In this document: positions 17,566-26,290 of the stretch, piece by piece | How the letters are laid out: every line of letters begins with the position of its first letter | How positions within the stretch are numbered: the stretch's first letter is position 1 | Assembly: GCA_021151805.1 (NCBI GenBank) | Contig: JAGKWN010000004.1 | Location: forward strand, 1 to 64,000 | Reading direction: 5' to 3' | From: Cytophagaceae bacterium | GTDB lineage: Bacteria; Bacteroidota; Bacteroidia; Cytophagales; Cytophagaceae | DNA length: 64,000 nucleotides | The notes under the pieces: generated by a model | Database searches by the model: none | Told to the model about the DNA's origin: nothing | What the model saw: only the letters and a program-made list of their open reading frames with translations | Program-made: the position numbers and the translations under genes

Positions 17566-19005
17566 ATGAATGCAACGTTTTTAACCCAACCCATGGTAGC
17601 ACTGCCTTCTATAGATTATGAAGGTAAAAGCAAATCAACAAAATCTGCCCTCTCAGATTCATCGGATTGGAAAGGCTATGAAAAGACTGCTTTCCGCATT
17701 ACCTGTATATACGTGTTATTCCTTTGTCTACCTTTGTATGTTGAGTGGTATATCTATTTATCGAACATCAATTTTTCGGAACTGAATTGCAGAGATTTGT
17801 TTATTGTTTCCACCTATCGGACAATTGATTTTGTGAAGATCAATACGGAGAGCGGAAGATGGGGGATTGCCAGTTATGTGAACCTCGCCATCCCGCTTGC
17901 GATTGCTATTGTAGCAGGCTTGGTTTGGTCTGCATTGGATAAAAAAACAAAAAATTATGATCAGCTGTATTATTGGGTACGCGTGATTGCAAGGTATCGT
18001 GTAGGTATAGGCATTGTTGCCTGGGGATTCCGGAAGCTTATTCCCGGGCAGATGGTGTGGCCCACAACTGGTATTTTGAATACTCCCTTGGTTGATTTTC
18101 AGGCACAGAAACTGTATTGGCAATCGGTAGGTATTGTGCCTGGATATGAAATATTTCTTGGTGCCGCTGAATTCATTGCGGGCTTCCTGTTGCTCTTCAG
18201 GAAAACAACGGCTCTCGGTGCCGCACTTACTGCAGTTGTACTTGGCAATATTGTTATTGCCAATCATGCGTATGATGGAAGTGTACACGTACATAGTTTT
18301 TGTTATACCATACTTGCATTGATTATTCTTTGGAAAGATCTTCCAAACATCTGGAATTTATTAGTCAGAGAAAAGGACATCTTGCCACAAACATACTATC
18401 CATCCTTTACAGAACCATTTATTAAATACACGCGGATCACACTGATCACATTTGTACACGTTGTATTCGTAGCATTGTTCTTTGTATTGCAGGTAGATGA
18501 TTATGTACACGCGCCGTATCGGTTGCCGGATACACCAGGCCTTACAAAGGCGCAGGGTGTATACCAGGTAACGGAATTTAAATTGAATGACAAAGTACGA
18601 CCTTATGATCCGCTGGATTCCTTACGGTGGCAGGATGCCATCTTTGAAGATTGGTCTACACTTTCGTTCAAAGTAAACCGTACAGCTGTTATGGATCAGT
18701 CAAACGGCGGCGGCTATTCTAAAAAAGATGTTGAGCGTACTTGGGAGCTTGCAGGTATAGGCGGCGGCCGAAGATATTTTTATTATGAAGCAGATACGGT
18801 TAAACAGGAATTGCATCTGTTTAATAAAAATGAAAAACATAAAAAGGAAACACTTACACTTCATTACAGTCGACCAACGCCTACACGTATTGTATTGACC
18901 GGTACCAATGAATTTAAAGATTCTGTTTATGTAGTACTTGACCGTGAAGAGAAAACCTATCCGGTTATTGAAAACCGTGACCAGACTGCTGTGTGGCGGC
19001 CATAA
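17566..19005 (+). CDS. DoxX-like membrane protein, paralog 2 of 5
   Basis: The 479-residue protein has an N-terminal cytoplasmic extension of about 30 residues before the conserved WKGYEK motif and TM1. The core motif reads ARYRVGIGIVAWGFRKLIPG (about 142-161), followed by GYEIFLGAAEFIAGFLLLFR and IVIANHAYDGSVHVHSF. The His-containing end of that segment is also seen in paralog 5. The C-terminal soluble domain holds TPGLTKAQGVYQVTEFKLN, LRWQDAIFEDWSTLS, AGIGGGRRYFYYEADT and KDSVYVVLDREEKTYP. The gene lies 33 bp after paralog 1 and 24 bp before paralog 3. I assign it to the DoxX-like family by motif; the C-terminal domain is not one I know by name. Confidence 0.8.
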   Translation: MNATFLTQPMVALPSIDYEGKSKSTKSALSDSSDWKGYEKTAFRITCIYVLFLCLPLYVEWYIYLSNINFSELNCRDLFIVSTYRTIDFVKINTESGRWGIASYVNLAIPLAIAIVAGLVWSALDKKTKNYDQLYYWVRVIARYRVGIGIVAWGFRKLIPGQMVWPTTGILNTPLVDFQAQKLYWQSVGIVPGYEIFLGAAEFIAGFLLLFRKTTALGAALTAVVLGNIVIANHAYDGSVHVHSFCYTILALIILWKDLPNIWNLLVREKDILPQTYYPSFTEPFIKYTRITLITFVHVVFVALFFVLQVDDYVHAPYRLPDTPGLTKAQGVYQVTEFKLNDKVRPYDPLDSLRWQDAIFEDWSTLSFKVNRTAVMDQSNGGGYSKKDVERTWELAGIGGGRRYFYYEADTVKQELHLFNKNEKHKKETLTLHYSRPTPTRIVLTGTNEFKDSVYVVLDREEKTYPVIENRDQTAVWRP

Positions 19006-19029
19006 TCCTAAAAATAAACCGTTGGTAAT

Positions 19030-20580
19030 ATGTTTCAGGAATATCCATACATAGATGTAAATCCGGTCGATCACCGGTCGTCACAGCCAGATGAAAAAAA
19101 TGATTCCGTTTTACAACCGGTTGCTGTAAGAAGACACTGGACTACAAACGAAAAATTTATTTTTCGTGTAGCATTCATCTTTGTACTTGTCTTTTCTATA
19201 CCAACGGATACCGGCTGGTATGCAAAACTATTCACACTCGATTACACGCATCTTAACTACCGGCATTTAAATTCTCTTGTCGCGTTTTTTAATCCGCACT
19301 TTATCAATCATTATTCAGAGAGTGGTTTCTTTGGTTTGTATAGCTACGTAAATCTGTTATTGGTTTTCGTTGTTGCCTTGATTGGTGCTGGGATATGGAC
19401 CTTGCTGGATAAAAATAGAAACGATTACGATGTACTCTATTACTGGTCACGTGTAGCAGCCCGTTACCGAATTGCATACGGCGTGATTGCCTGGGGATAT
19501 AAAAAGATATTTGTCATGCAAATGCCTTTTCCGAGTGAAGGCTTATTAAATACAGAGTTTATAAACTTCTTCGCCAAGCGTTTGTATTGGGAATCACTTG
19601 GCATTGTTCCTTCCTATGAAGTATTCCTGGGTTTTGCAGAATTCATTCCTGGTGTATTATTGCTGTTCAGAAAAACAACGGCCCTTGGTACGGCATTAAC
19701 CGTAGTAGTGCTGGGCAACGTTGCCATTGCCAATCATGCTTACGATATTGGTGAACAGGTGCCAAGCTTCAGTTTATCGTTACTGGCCTTTTTTGTTCTT
19801 TGGTATTATTTACCATCGATCTGGAATTTACTCGTTCGTGAAAAAGATTCGCAGGTTGTATCTTTTGTTCCGGCATTTCAGTACAAATGGCAAACGTATT
19901 TGAAAAAAAGCATTCAATATACGGGAAACTTTATTTTTGTTTTTTTATTCGGTGCGTTTGAAATATATGCCTATACGCACAATGATTTTTATAAAATCCC
20001 GAATACACCGGGTTTGACAAATGCCAAAGGTTATTACCAGGTTACTGAATTTCGATTGAATAATAAACCGGTTCCATATTCGCCATTGGATTCAATACGC
20101 TGGCAGGATGTTTCATTTGAAGAATTTTCTTCCATGAGTTTTCGAGTTGCAAACCGGCCGCAGCAGATTCAGATGTTTGCCGCAGGAAGCTATCCGCGAT
20201 ACGGCGAACACTATGATTACAAATGGAAGTTTCATCCGAAAGGCGATGAGCGCCGCTATGAAACCAATGAAGATAAATTCGATCCGGAAAAACGCGATAT
20301 AAATATCAACTGGGAGTTTTCAGGTTTGGGCAGCGAGCGTCATTGGTATCATTACAAAGCCGATACGGTCAATCAGATTTTATACCTGCAGCATAAAAAC
20401 AGGCATACCAGAAAACTTAAGCAGGTGCTGCATTACAGCAGACCAACGCCATCGCGGATCATATTATCCGGCACGAATGAATTCAATGATTCCATCTATG
20501 TTGTTTTAGATAAGCAGCAGAAACAATATCCCGCTATTAACAGCTACGATAAAAGCGGAAAAACATCTTATTCCTATTAA
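19030..20580 (+). CDS. DoxX-like membrane protein, paralog 3 of 5, with an insertion in the C-terminal domain
   Basis: This is the longest paralog, at 516 residues. It shares the N-terminal charged segment, the core ARYRIAYGVIAWGYKKIFVM, SYEVFLGFAEFIPGVLLLFR and VAIANHAYD. It ends with the common soluble domain (TPGLTNAKGYYQVTEF, IRWQDVSFEEFSSMS, KADTVNQILYLQHKN, NDSIYVVLDKQQKQYP). About 30 extra residues, rich in Tyr, Lys, Asp and Glu (PRYGEHYDYKWKFHPKGDE and following), are inserted where the other copies have the short KD-x-(D/E)-R-x-(Y/W)-E link. In the equivalent of the Gly-rich AGxGGGR motif it reads SGLGSERHW. It is spaced 24 and 19 bp from its neighbours. Function unknown. Confidence 0.8.
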   Translation: MFQEYPYIDVNPVDHRSSQPDEKNDSVLQPVAVRRHWTTNEKFIFRVAFIFVLVFSIPTDTGWYAKLFTLDYTHLNYRHLNSLVAFFNPHFINHYSESGFFGLYSYVNLLLVFVVALIGAGIWTLLDKNRNDYDVLYYWSRVAARYRIAYGVIAWGYKKIFVMQMPFPSEGLLNTEFINFFAKRLYWESLGIVPSYEVFLGFAEFIPGVLLLFRKTTALGTALTVVVLGNVAIANHAYDIGEQVPSFSLSLLAFFVLWYYLPSIWNLLVREKDSQVVSFVPAFQYKWQTYLKKSIQYTGNFIFVFLFGAFEIYAYTHNDFYKIPNTPGLTNAKGYYQVTEFRLNNKPVPYSPLDSIRWQDVSFEEFSSMSFRVANRPQQIQMFAAGSYPRYGEHYDYKWKFHPKGDERRYETNEDKFDPEKRDININWEFSGLGSERHWYHYKADTVNQILYLQHKNRHTRKLKQVLHYSRPTPSRIILSGTNEFNDSIYVVLDKQQKQYPAINSYDKSGKTSYSY

Positions 20581-20599
20581 AAAAAATAAAGCATAACAT

Positions 20600-22063
20600 A
20601 TGTCAACACTTATTGAAGAAGCACCGGTACAAACAGTCACGTCTGCCGCTGCCTCATGGAAAGGTTATGAAAAAGTATCCTTCCGGATTGCATTCATCTT
20701 TTTCTTTTTGTTAACGGTCCCTACAGATATCGATTATTACAAGAACTGGTTCACGACCGATTGGGCACACCTGCATATCCGCGATCTGGGCAAATTAGCA
20801 GGCTCATCATTTGCGCCGTTTAAAATTGCAGAGAACCATCCGGGTGAAGGCGACCGCGGCTCGTTGCAGGAGAAAGCACATGGTTTTTTTATTATTCATT
20901 CTGAAAGCGGAAACTTCGGCCTGGCAAGTTATGTCAACTGGGGAGTAGCGTTGCTGATTGGAGTGGTTGGTGGTTTGATCTGGACACTCGTTGATAAGAA
21001 GCCGCGCAACTATAGAGTGCTGTATTACTTTCTCCTTGTTGCCGTCAGTTATGCCATGCTCATACGACTTGAAGGACTTACGTTCTCGAAAGTATTCCCC
21101 ACACAAATGCCCGCATTGGCAGAAACACAGCTCAATACGAACTTTGGTGATTTTACGCACCAGAAATTATACTGGATACAATTAAGTTTTGTGCACAATT
21201 ACGAAACGTTTATCGGTCTTGCAGAACTGGCGATCATGCTGCTGTTGTTCTTCAGAAAGACCAGAGCACTGGGCGCAGCCATGGCGCTTTTCATGATTGG
21301 AAATATTGCCATTGCCAACCACGTCTATGATGGCGGTATTCATTTAGCCGCAGCGTTTTATGCGCTGGGTGGTACATTTGTGTTGTGGCGCTACATTCCT
21401 GAAATATGGAATTTGCTTGTGCGTGAAAAAGATACAGCACCGCAGGTGTATTATTTTCCTTTTGAAAAAAAATGGCAGCAATACCTGCGCATCGGATTGA
21501 AGACTGCGGTGTTCACCTTGTTCTTTGTAGTAAGCGCTTACCTGCATTGGGATAATTACAAGCACGATTCCTATAAAGTTCCTTCAAGACCGGGCCTTGC
21601 CGATTCTAAAGGTTTATATGAGGTAACTGAATTCAAACTGAATAATAAACTGTTACCATATTCTCCCTTGGATTCTGTTAGGTGGCAGAATGTGACGTTT
21701 GAAAAATGGTCAACCATTTCCTTTGCTGTAAATAATACATTCCGTATTCACGGCGAAGCGGGTAGGGGCAAACAGTTTAAGGATGTTGACCGCACCTACG
21801 AATCGGCCGGAACGGGCGGCGGCCGTCGTCATTACTATTACGAAGCAGATACCGTAAAACATACCCTTCACTTATTTAATAAGAATAAAGTATATAAAGA
21901 TGAAGAGCTTGTTTTTCAATATGAACGACCAACACCAAATCGCTTTATATTGAAAGGACAAAATGAGTATAAGGATTCTGTTTACATCGTACTGGATAAA
22001 AAGGTTGATAAAACATATCCTTTATACGAAGGACGTAACCAGGCTGCCATCTGGAATCCATAA
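20600..22063 (+). CDS. DoxX-like membrane protein, paralog 4 of 5, lacking the RYR core motif
   Basis: The 487-residue protein has the same plan as its neighbours: WKGYEK, about seven TM segments, and a C-terminal soluble domain with RPGLADSKGLYEVTEFKLN, VRWQNVTFEKWSTIS, AGTGGGRRHYYYEADT and KDSVYIVLDKKVDKTYP. Two features are distinct. The first periplasmic loop is about 25 residues longer (FKIAENHPGEGDRGSLQEKA). The membrane motif that reads RYR-x5-G-x4-G-x2-K in the other four copies is replaced here by SYAMLIRLEGLTFSKVFPTQ. Only the trailing K and P-x-Q remain. The C-terminal domain is not degraded, so the gene is not a pseudogene and may encode a specialised subunit. Confidence 0.8.
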   Translation: MSTLIEEAPVQTVTSAAASWKGYEKVSFRIAFIFFFLLTVPTDIDYYKNWFTTDWAHLHIRDLGKLAGSSFAPFKIAENHPGEGDRGSLQEKAHGFFIIHSESGNFGLASYVNWGVALLIGVVGGLIWTLVDKKPRNYRVLYYFLLVAVSYAMLIRLEGLTFSKVFPTQMPALAETQLNTNFGDFTHQKLYWIQLSFVHNYETFIGLAELAIMLLLFFRKTRALGAAMALFMIGNIAIANHVYDGGIHLAAAFYALGGTFVLWRYIPEIWNLLVREKDTAPQVYYFPFEKKWQQYLRIGLKTAVFTLFFVVSAYLHWDNYKHDSYKVPSRPGLADSKGLYEVTEFKLNNKLLPYSPLDSVRWQNVTFEKWSTISFAVNNTFRIHGEAGRGKQFKDVDRTYESAGTGGGRRHYYYEADTVKHTLHLFNKNKVYKDEELVFQYERPTPNRFILKGQNEYKDSVYIVLDKKVDKTYPLYEGRNQAAIWNP

Positions 22064-22083
22064 TTTGTTTAACACTCAAAGCT

Positions 22084-23487
22084 ATGACATCTCATCATAC
22101 ATTCGGAGAGATTCCTGTGCAGCAGGTGCCGGTAGCACCGGTATACTGGAATGGTTATGAAAAATTTGCTTTCCGCGTAACAGCTGCGTTTGTTGTATTG
22201 ATCTGTTTTCCATTCAGTACACGTTTTTATGCAAACCTGTTGCGGATTGACTGGGCAGAGTTTAACTGGAACAGTCTCGGCGGTATTGCGACAAGCTTTG
22301 GAGCGCCAGAATTTATTGACCTGCGGTTTGAAGATATCTGGGAGTTATACAGCTATATTAATGTTTTTCTGACAGCAGTCCTTGCTGTTGGCATTGGTGT
22401 CGTATGGTCGTTGTTGGATCGTAAGCGGACGGAATATAATACATGGTACCATCTGATTCTTATTGTTGCGAGGTACCGCCTGGCTTTTGGTATTATTGCC
22501 TGGGGATATAAAAAGTTTATTCCTATCCAGATGGAATTACCAAGCATCAGTTTTTTATATACACCGTTTGCAGATTTCAGCGAACAGAAACTATACTGGC
22601 AGTCGGTTGGTATTACACAGGGCTATGAAATCTTTCTTGGTTTTGCAGAAGTATTATGCGGACTATTGTTACTGTTCAGAAAAACCACAGCGATCGGAGC
22701 GGCTTTAACTGCTGTGATTCTGTTTAACATTGTAATTGCCAATCACGTGTATGATGGCATGGTGCATGTGCATAGTTTTACATTCACGCTGCTTGCTGTA
22801 ATCATCGTATGGCAATACCTGCCGGATATATGGCGGTTGCTTGTAAAGGAACAAAGCGTAACACCTGTTTATACAAAGGTTGAATTTTCAAAGGTATGGC
22901 AGAAGAATACACGTTGGTTTTTCAAAACAACAGGCATCGCGATCTTTGTTTTCTTTTTGTTATTCCTGCATTGGATCGATGATTTGGGTTACAGGTATCC
23001 GCACAATCATCCGGGTTTAAAAAATACGGCGGGCTTTTATCACGTAACAGAATATAAGTGCAACAATAAAATAATTCCGTATTCTCCATTGGATTCAGTA
23101 CGCTGGCATGATGTGGTGTTTGAGACCTGGTCAACCATGGCAATCCGTTTAAACAGGCTGCAGCAAGTGGATATAGAAAATACCGGTAGAGAAGGAAAAG
23201 AAAGTATCAGCAAACGATTTGAATTCAGAGGTATTGGCGGTGGCCGGCATTATTTTGATTACAAAGCCGATACAGTCAATCATGTACTTTACCTGACCAA
23301 TAAAAACAAAGCGCACCGGGATCAGAAGCAGGTATTGCATTACAGTCAGCCAACCGGGAAAAGAATTGTTCTTGCCGGTATAAATGAATTCAAGGATTCT
23401 ATCTATGTAGTGCTGGATAAAATAGAACAAAAATACCCGTTGTATGAAGGCCGTGGTAAGCCTGTTGCAGCTACTACTGTTGATTAA
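22084..23487 (+). CDS. DoxX-like membrane protein, paralog 5 of 5
   Basis: The 467-residue protein has the core motif ARYRLAFGIIAWGYKKFIPI, then GYEIFLGFAEVLCGLLLLFR and IVIANHVYDGMVHVHSF, which closely match paralog 2. The C-terminal soluble domain holds HPGLKNTAGFYHVTEYKCN, VRWHDVVFETWSTMA, RGIGGGRHYFDYKADT and KDSIYVVLDKIEQKYPLYEG. The KDxDR link before the Gly-rich motif is replaced by a short, different sequence. It lies 20 bp after paralog 4 and 18 bp before the FAD oxidoreductase gene. Membrane topology predicts the C-terminal domain on the periplasmic side if the N-terminus is cytoplasmic (inference). Confidence 0.8.
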   Translation: MTSHHTFGEIPVQQVPVAPVYWNGYEKFAFRVTAAFVVLICFPFSTRFYANLLRIDWAEFNWNSLGGIATSFGAPEFIDLRFEDIWELYSYINVFLTAVLAVGIGVVWSLLDRKRTEYNTWYHLILIVARYRLAFGIIAWGYKKFIPIQMELPSISFLYTPFADFSEQKLYWQSVGITQGYEIFLGFAEVLCGLLLLFRKTTAIGAALTAVILFNIVIANHVYDGMVHVHSFTFTLLAVIIVWQYLPDIWRLLVKEQSVTPVYTKVEFSKVWQKNTRWFFKTTGIAIFVFFLLFLHWIDDLGYRYPHNHPGLKNTAGFYHVTEYKCNNKIIPYSPLDSVRWHDVVFETWSTMAIRLNRLQQVDIENTGREGKESISKRFEFRGIGGGRHYFDYKADTVNHVLYLTNKNKAHRDQKQVLHYSQPTGKRIVLAGINEFKDSIYVVLDKIEQKYPLYEGRGKPVAATTVD

Positions 23488-23505
23488 AGAACTTATAGAA
23501 ATTTC

Positions 23506-24930
23506 ATGAATACATACGAATACGATGCAGTTGTGGTAGGTTCGGGTCCGAATGGATTAGCGGCAGCTATTACCCTGCAGCGGAAAGGTCTTTCTGTGTT
23601 GGTGCTTGAAGCAAAGGATACGATTGGTGGTGGACTTCGTACCAAAGAATTAACCCTTCCCGGATTCAGGCACGACGTGTGTTCGGCTATTCATCCCATG
23701 GCTGTCGGTTCTCCCTTTTTTGCAGAGTTACCTTTGCAGGAATTCGGGTTGAAGTTTGTGCATGCACCTCTGGCCGCCGCACACCCTTTTGATAAAGGCG
23801 AAGCTGCAATTCTTTCACGCTCGCTTGAAGAAACGGCCGATTCATTGGGTATTGATAAACATGCGTATTTGAAATTAATTAAACCCTTAGTGAAAAGCTG
23901 GCCGGATATAGCGGCGGATGCTATGGGGCCGCTGCGCTTTCCTAAACATCCCTTACAGATGGCTGCATTCGGTATGAATGCATTACGCTCCGCAGATTGT
24001 ATTTCGAAACGGTTTAAAACAGAAAAGGCAAAAGGTTTATGGGCCGGTATGTCTGCACATGCCATTCAACCCCTTACCAATTGGGCTTCGGCAGCGATCG
24101 GCCTGGTATTGTCTGCCGTAGGCCATATACACGGCTGGCCCATTCCTGTTGGCGGTTCACAGTCCATTGCAGATGCGCTCGCCGCTTATTTTATTTCATT
24201 GGGTGGGAAAATTCAGACAGGAGTAGAAATTACCTCACTGAAGCAAATCCCTTTTTCAAAGGCCGTTTTGTTTGATGTAACACCCAAACAATTACTTCGC
24301 ATTGCTGAAGAAGAATTTACCCCATTTTATAGAAAACAATTAGAGAAGTACCGCTATGGCATGGGCGTATTCAAAATCGACTGGGCGCTGAGTGATCCTG
24401 TTCCTTTTAAATCGGCACCCTGCAGACAGGCTGGTACGGTGCATCTGGGGAATACGTTTAAAGAAATTGCTTTAAGCGAACAATTTTCTTCTTCCGGTGT
24501 GCATCCGGATAAGCCTTTTGTATTGCTTGCGCAGCAAAGCAGTTTTGATCAGACCCGTGCACCCGAAGGTAAACATACAGTGTGGGCATATTGCCATGTT
24601 CCAAATGGCTCTACCGTTGATATGACACAGGCAATTGAAAAACAGGTTGAACGGTTTGCGCCGGGCTTCAGAGATACAATCCTTGCGAAGCGTACCATGA
24701 ACACACATCAGATCCAGGCATACAATCCCAATTATATTGGTGGAGATATCAATGGCGGCATTATTGATATCCGTCAATTGTATACCAGGCCTTCACTGAG
24801 CCTTTCTCCTTACCGCACTTCCAGGGCTGGAATATATATATGTTCTTCATCAACACCTCCTGGCGGCGGTGTGCATGGGATGTGCGGATACCATGCTGCG
24901 CAAACTGTACTAAAAGATATTTTCAATTAA
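23506..24930 (+). CDS. Phytoene-dehydrogenase-like FAD-dependent oxidoreductase
   Basis: The 474-residue protein starts with a Rossmann FAD-binding motif (DAVVVGSGPNGLAAAITLQ, residues 7-25) and a matching LVLEAKDTIGGGLRT segment. The C-terminal flavin-contact region ends SSTPPGGGVHGMCGYHAAQT. This pattern fits the COG1233/PYROXD2-like branch of the phytoene desaturase and amine oxidase superfamily. Such enzymes oxidise or isomerise hydrophobic or amine substrates, and the true substrate cannot be deduced. There is no signal peptide, so it is cytoplasmic or at the inner face of the membrane. The tight spacing after the five DoxX-like genes suggests that it shuttles electrons for, or acts on, the same substrate. 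No carotenoid gene is nearby. Confidence 0.88.
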   Translation: MNTYEYDAVVVGSGPNGLAAAITLQRKGLSVLVLEAKDTIGGGLRTKELTLPGFRHDVCSAIHPMAVGSPFFAELPLQEFGLKFVHAPLAAAHPFDKGEAAILSRSLEETADSLGIDKHAYLKLIKPLVKSWPDIAADAMGPLRFPKHPLQMAAFGMNALRSADCISKRFKTEKAKGLWAGMSAHAIQPLTNWASAAIGLVLSAVGHIHGWPIPVGGSQSIADALAAYFISLGGKIQTGVEITSLKQIPFSKAVLFDVTPKQLLRIAEEEFTPFYRKQLEKYRYGMGVFKIDWALSDPVPFKSAPCRQAGTVHLGNTFKEIALSEQFSSSGVHPDKPFVLLAQQSSFDQTRAPEGKHTVWAYCHVPNGSTVDMTQAIEKQVERFAPGFRDTILAKRTMNTHQIQAYNPNYIGGDINGGIIDIRQLYTRPSLSLSPYRTSRAGIYICSSSTPPGGGVHGMCGYHAAQTVLKDIFN

Positions 24931-24952
24931 AATTTAATAGCATAAAATTCGC

Positions 24953-26221
24953 ATGACACAGACTGATAAAAATGTAAGAATAGCATTGCATGAAGATTGG
25001 GTAGTAGTATTACTTGGGTTCTTGGTTATTGGTGCAGCATTACTGCATATCTTACCGGCGCCGCCTTCTTATTCATGGGCCAATGTTGATGAGCTGACAG
25101 GTAAAATACTTACCGGAGAAAATTTTTACAAAATAGGAATCCAATTTGTATTTGTATTGGCCATTGCCGGCATTGGATACTTTTTGAACAACAAACCGCT
25201 GCAGGCATTTCTCACCATTGTGTTTCCGGTATTGTATGTACTGACTATTATTGCGCTGATTATTTCCGGTTATAAAGGAATGAAAGATCTTGGCCTGGAA
25301 GCTGTTATTTTCAGTTTATTGATTGGCTTGCTAATCCGTAATATTTTCGGCATACCGCAATGGTTTCGTTCGTTGCTCAATGGAGAAGTGTTTGTAAAGA
25401 TTGGTTTGGTACTCCTGGGTACCAGCGTTATTTTTTGTGATATCCTGAAAGCCGGATCACTTGGCTTGATACAAGCTTTGTTAGTAGTAGTGAGTGTATG
25501 GTACTTTGCTTATTGGCTTTGCCGCAAATTAAAAATTGATGATGAACTTTCGTTGATGATCTCCAGTGCCGTTTCTATATGCGGTGTATCTGCTGCAATT
25601 GCGACGGCAGGTGCCATCAAAGGAGATACAAAAAAACTTTCCTATGTAGTTTCACTGGTTCTTGTAACTGCTATTCCCATGATGATCTTTATGCCCTTGC
25701 TGGCAAATTATCTTGGCTTGTCGCAGGAAGAAACCGGAGCGTGGTTGGGTGGTACCATTGATACAACAGGTGCAGTGGTTGCTTCCGGATCATTGGTAGG
25801 TGAGGTTGCACTCAAGATCAGTACGATCGTAAAATTTTCACAGAATGTATTGCTGGGAGCCGCGGCATTTGCAATCAGTATCTACTGGAGTTACAACAAG
25901 AACGCTGCAGTCGGACAACAGGTAGAAAAGCCAACACTGAACCTGATCTGGGAACGCTTTCCGAAATTCGTATTAGGTTTTGTTGCTGCGTCTCTTTTAT
26001 TTTCTTTCATACTTTCTCCTGATATAGTTGCAGAAGTAAAAGATGGATTGAAAAATATTCAATTACTTTGGTTTGTATTGGCGTTTACCAGCATCGGACT
26101 TGAAACAAAATTTTCTGATATGTTCAACCAGCAAAGCAGGAAACCACTAATTGCTTTTTTAACAGCACAGAGCTTTAATATTATTGTTACACTTATCATA
26201 GCAGTATTATTATTTAATTGA
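24953..26221 (+). CDS. YeiH/UPF0324-family membrane protein (putative sulfate exporter family)
   Basis: The 422-residue protein has about eleven transmembrane segments. It carries the family's typical sequences: FSLLIGLLIRNIFGIPQW, VFVKIGLVLLGTSVIF, SSAVSICGVSAAIATAGAIK and GAWLGGTIDTTGAVVASGSL, then GLETKF near the C-terminus. The family is annotated as putative sulfate exporters and includes members tied to sulfur-compound metabolism, but biochemical proof is thin. It is the last gene of the SusCD-DoxX run, 22 bp after the FAD oxidoreductase. It ends at a bidirectional hairpin that faces a TauE/SafE-type exporter on the other strand. Confidence 0.88.
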   Translation: MTQTDKNVRIALHEDWVVVLLGFLVIGAALLHILPAPPSYSWANVDELTGKILTGENFYKIGIQFVFVLAIAGIGYFLNNKPLQAFLTIVFPVLYVLTIIALIISGYKGMKDLGLEAVIFSLLIGLLIRNIFGIPQWFRSLLNGEVFVKIGLVLLGTSVIFCDILKAGSLGLIQALLVVVSVWYFAYWLCRKLKIDDELSLMISSAVSICGVSAAIATAGAIKGDTKKLSYVVSLVLVTAIPMMIFMPLLANYLGLSQEETGAWLGGTIDTTGAVVASGSLVGEVALKISTIVKFSQNVLLGAAAFAISIYWSYNKNAAVGQQVEKPTLNLIWERFPKFVLGFVAASLLFSFILSPDIVAEVKDGLKNIQLLWFVLAFTSIGLETKFSDMFNQQSRKPLIAFLTAQSFNIIVTLIIAVLLFN

Positions 26222-26254
26222 TCGGAAGAAATAGGAGTGATGGCAGATCTATAA

Positions 26255-26290
26255 AACAGCTACGTGTGTGAGTAGTCAAACGTAGCTGTT
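26255..26290. terminator. Bidirectional terminator between convergent exporter genes
   Basis: AACAGCTACG (26255-26264) pairs perfectly with CGTAGCTGTT (26281-26290). An A-run precedes it and a T/A-rich segment follows, so it can stop transcripts from both sides. Its right arm lies in the last codons of the minus-strand gene. Confidence 0.75.

Noticed and set aside
17758..18294. Minus-strand open frame of 178 codons inside DoxX-like paralog 2
   Set aside because: It lies entirely antisense to a well-supported gene with conserved motifs, and its translation has no family features.
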